A DNA stretch of 6,019 nt from JBGSWL01 sp041752455 (GTDB taxonomy: Bacteria > Pseudomonadota > Alphaproteobacteria > Rhizobiales > Rhizobiaceae): positions 1-6,019 of the forward strand of contig JBGSWL010000117.1 of NCBI GenBank assembly GCA_041752455.1. Reading direction: 5' to 3'. Of the stretch, positions 4,649-6,019 are shown piece by piece. The notes below the pieces were generated by a model, which had not been told where the DNA came from, did not search any database, and saw only the letters and a program-made list of their open reading frames with translations. Positions within the stretch are counted from its first letter, which is position 1, and each line of letters starts with the position of its first letter. The position numbers and the translations under genes are program-made.

Positions 4649-6019
4649 TCAATGGCCGTCTTTTCCGTCCGATGAAAGGCGGTTTTGCGCCGCAGCCACC
4701 GCTGCCTCGGCGGTGATGCCGAAATGGGCGTAGAGTTCCTTGTAGGGACCGGACGCACCGAACGAGTCCATGCCGATGAATATGCCATCTTCGCCGATGA
4801 ACCGGTCCCAACCCATGCGAATTCCCGCCTCGATGGCGATCCGCACCGGTGCGTTGCCGATTACCGCCCTACGATAGGCAACGTCCTGACGTGCAAACAG
4901 TTCCATGCAGGGAACGGAGACGACGCGGGCCGGATGGCCGAGCGCCTGCAGCTTGGCACGGGCGGCCATGGCGATTTCGACTTCCGAACCGGAGGCAAAC
5001 AGCGTAACGGCCGCATCGCCATTGGCTGTCGCCAGCTCGTAGGCGCCGCGGGCGCAGCTGTTTTCCTCTTCGGCCTCATGCCGCAGCGCCGGCAGGTTCT
5101 GGCGGGTCAGCGCCAGCGTGGATGGTGAGCCGGTCGAGGCGAGCGCCACTTCCCAGCACTCAATGGTTTCCATGGCATCGGCCGGGCGGAACACCAGATG
5201 GTTCGGGATGGCGCGCAGCGCGGCCAGATGCTCGACCGGCTGATGGGTCGGGCCATCTTCGCCAAGGCCGATGGAGTCATGCGTCATCACATAGATCACG
5301 CGGATGCCCATCAGGCTCGAAAGGCGCATCGCCGGGCGGCAATAGTCGGAGAAGACGAGGAACGTGCCGCCATAGGGAATGACGCCGCCATGCAGCGCCA
5401 TGCCGTTCATTGCGGCGGCCATGGCGTGCTCGCGAATGCCGTAGTGGATGTAGCGGCCCGACAGGTCGCCGGGTTTGACGGCAACGGTCTGCGCTGTCTT
5501 GGTGTTGTTGGAACCGGTCAGATCAGCCGAACCGCCGAGTGTTTCCGGAACGGCAGCATTGATGACTTCGAGCGCCAGTTCGGAGGCGCGGCGCGTTGCG
5601 ATGTTCGGCTTGTCGGCGGCCAATTTGCGCTTGTAGTCGAGCGCCACGGTCGCGAATGTCGAGGGCAGGTCGCCGCGCATGCGCCGCTCGAACTCGGCCT
5701 TGGTGCGGTTGCCGATTGCCTCAAGACGTTTTTCCCAGGCAGTGCGTTCCTTTGCGGCAGCAAGACCGGCGAAGAGTGCGTTGGCGTCCAGGGTCGCAAA
5801 CCTCAGGCTGCCGTCGATGCCGAGCAGGCTCATGATCTCGGTGTCGAAAGGGACGCCCAGGCTGAGGCCCTCCTGGAAGAGGATGCCGAGGGTGCCCATC
5901 GTGGCCAGCAGGACGTAGCGAGGGATCCCGCGGAAGAACCAGGTGAAGACCCAGGCCACCCCGGAGAGCACAGGGTTGTCCGACAGGCGCATCACCGCGC
6001 ACAGGACGCCGCCCGAGAC
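4649..6019 (-). CDS. tkt: Transketolase C-terminal part fused in frame to an ABC permease fragment (partial)
   Basis: Residue numbers count from GTG 5995. From about residue 82 onward (AKERTAWEKRL...) this is transketolase: GGSADLTGSN (154-163) and IHYGIREHAM (183-192, with E189 as the catalytic Glu that activates thiamine diphosphate). THDSIGLGEDGPTHQP (238-253), LTRQN (296-300) and the C-terminal domain ending FGITAEAAVAAAQNRL also fit. That covers the pyrimidine and C-terminal domains, about 367 residues of the usual 660 or so. The whole N-terminal diphosphate-binding domain, with its GDG...N motif, is absent. In its place the frame continues to the window edge as an amino-acid ABC permease segment. 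As written, the product could not bind thiamine diphosphate normally and should not be an active transketolase. It lies 31 bp upstream of gap, the expected place for tkt in this operon. A natural deletion/fusion and an assembly chimera are both possible. The frame is open at the right edge, so the true start is outside. Confidence 0.85.
   Translation of the reverse strand, partial: VSGGVLCAVMRLSDNPVLSGVAWVFTWFFRGIPRYVLLATMGTLGILFQEGLSLGVPFDTEIMSLLGIDGSLRFATLDANALFAGLAAAKERTAWEKRLEAIGNRTKAEFERRMRGDLPSTFATVALDYKRKLAADKPNIATRRASELALEVINAAVPETLGGSADLTGSNNTKTAQTVAVKPGDLSGRYIHYGIREHAMAAAMNGMALHGGVIPYGGTFLVFSDYCRPAMRLSSLMGIRVIYVMTHDSIGLGEDGPTHQPVEHLAALRAIPNHLVFRPADAMETIECWEVALASTGSPSTLALTRQNLPALRHEAEEENSCARGAYELATANGDAAVTLFASGSEVEIAMAARAKLQALGHPARVVSVPCMELFARQDVAYRRAVIGNAPVRIAIEAGIRMGWDRFIGEDGIFIGMDSFGASGPYKELYAHFGITAEAAVAAAQNRLSSDGKDGH
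5768..6019 (-). other. Polar amino-acid ABC transporter permease fragment forming the 5' part of the fused frame
   Basis: The frame reads V-S-G-G-V-L-C-A-V at the edge. It then gives MRLSDNPVLSGVAWVFTWFF and RGIPRYVLLATMG, followed by LSLGVPFDTEIMSLLG and ATLDANALFAGL. The pattern RLSxNPVLSGVAWxxxWFFRG(T/I)P followed by LSLGVPF is that of HisM/GlnP-type permeases of polar amino-acid ABC importers, in their second membrane helix and following periplasmic loop. The EAA loop that contacts the ATPase would come later and is missing because the frame switches to transketolase near 5753-5779. By hand count 76 of 80 codons from 6019 to 5780 end in G or C, with AGC, CTG, CTC and GAG preferred, compared with 58 of the next 80. 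This is more like a very GC-rich (for example actinobacterial) genome than the rest of the window. The origin is an inference. Confidence 0.7.

Noticed and set aside
3724..4716. A 330-residue plus-strand open frame opposite gap
   Set aside because: It mirrors the gap coding sequence on the other strand, has no domain I recognise, and Gap is unmistakable.
4618..4788. N-terminal extension of gap to 4788
   Set aside because: It overlaps the well-conserved transketolase C-terminus in another frame. ATG 4617 starts MKKIRIAINGFGRIGRN, the normal beginning of the enzyme, with a good ribosome site.
1..6019. CRISPR array, tRNA or rRNA genes, transposase, toxin-antitoxin or defence genes
   Set aside because: No regularly spaced direct repeats, no tRNA-like TTCGANTC arms or rRNA segments, and no proteins with such motifs were seen on either strand.

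Overview
The window looks like a stretch of an alphaproteobacterial chromosome, most likely Rhizobiales (Mesorhizobium or Phyllobacteriaceae type). The evidence is the protein flavour of the enzymes, the gene order tkt-gap-pgk-fba, GC-rich codon use, and a palindromic repeat of the style dispersed in rhizobial genomes. Almost everything is on the minus strand, so the operon reads from right to left.

Layout in transcription order: an open frame entering from the right edge ends in the C-terminal part of a transketolase (6019-4649). It is followed by glyceraldehyde-3-phosphate dehydrogenase (4617-3604), a 132-bp inverted-repeat element (3579-3448), a possible 36-residue membrane peptide (3378-3268), a 74-residue membrane protein with a glycine-rich tail (3263-3039), a DUF924 protein (3046-2492), phosphoglycerate kinase (2473-1283), an intergenic region with two tandem CG-centred palindromes (1237-1205), and class I fructose-bisphosphate aldolase (1116-226). 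The 3' end of a probable methyltransferase gene on the plus strand (2-217) converges on fba, with only 8 bp between the two stop codons.

Gap, Pgk and Fba catalyse consecutive reversible steps of lower glycolysis, gluconeogenesis and the Calvin cycle. Transketolase links the same triose and hexose phosphates to the pentose phosphates. Gap, Pgk and Fba carry all the catalytic motifs I can check and have normal lengths. The strong ribosome sites GGGGAG/AAGGAG and the short spacings suggest one transcription unit. fba probably has additional control of its own through the tandem palindromes.

The most striking feature is at the right edge. The transketolase lacks its whole N-terminal diphosphate-binding (PP) domain and is fused in frame to the N-terminal part of a polar amino-acid ABC transporter permease. 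Third-codon-position GC changes abruptly at the join (by hand count 76 of 80 codons before, 58 of 80 after). This is either a real gene fusion/deletion or, quite plausibly, a chimeric assembly join. I see no defence system, CRISPR array, RNA gene or complete transposon here. The other items of interest are the tandem operators, the inverted-repeat element between gap and pgk, and a ribosome site embedded in glycine codons.
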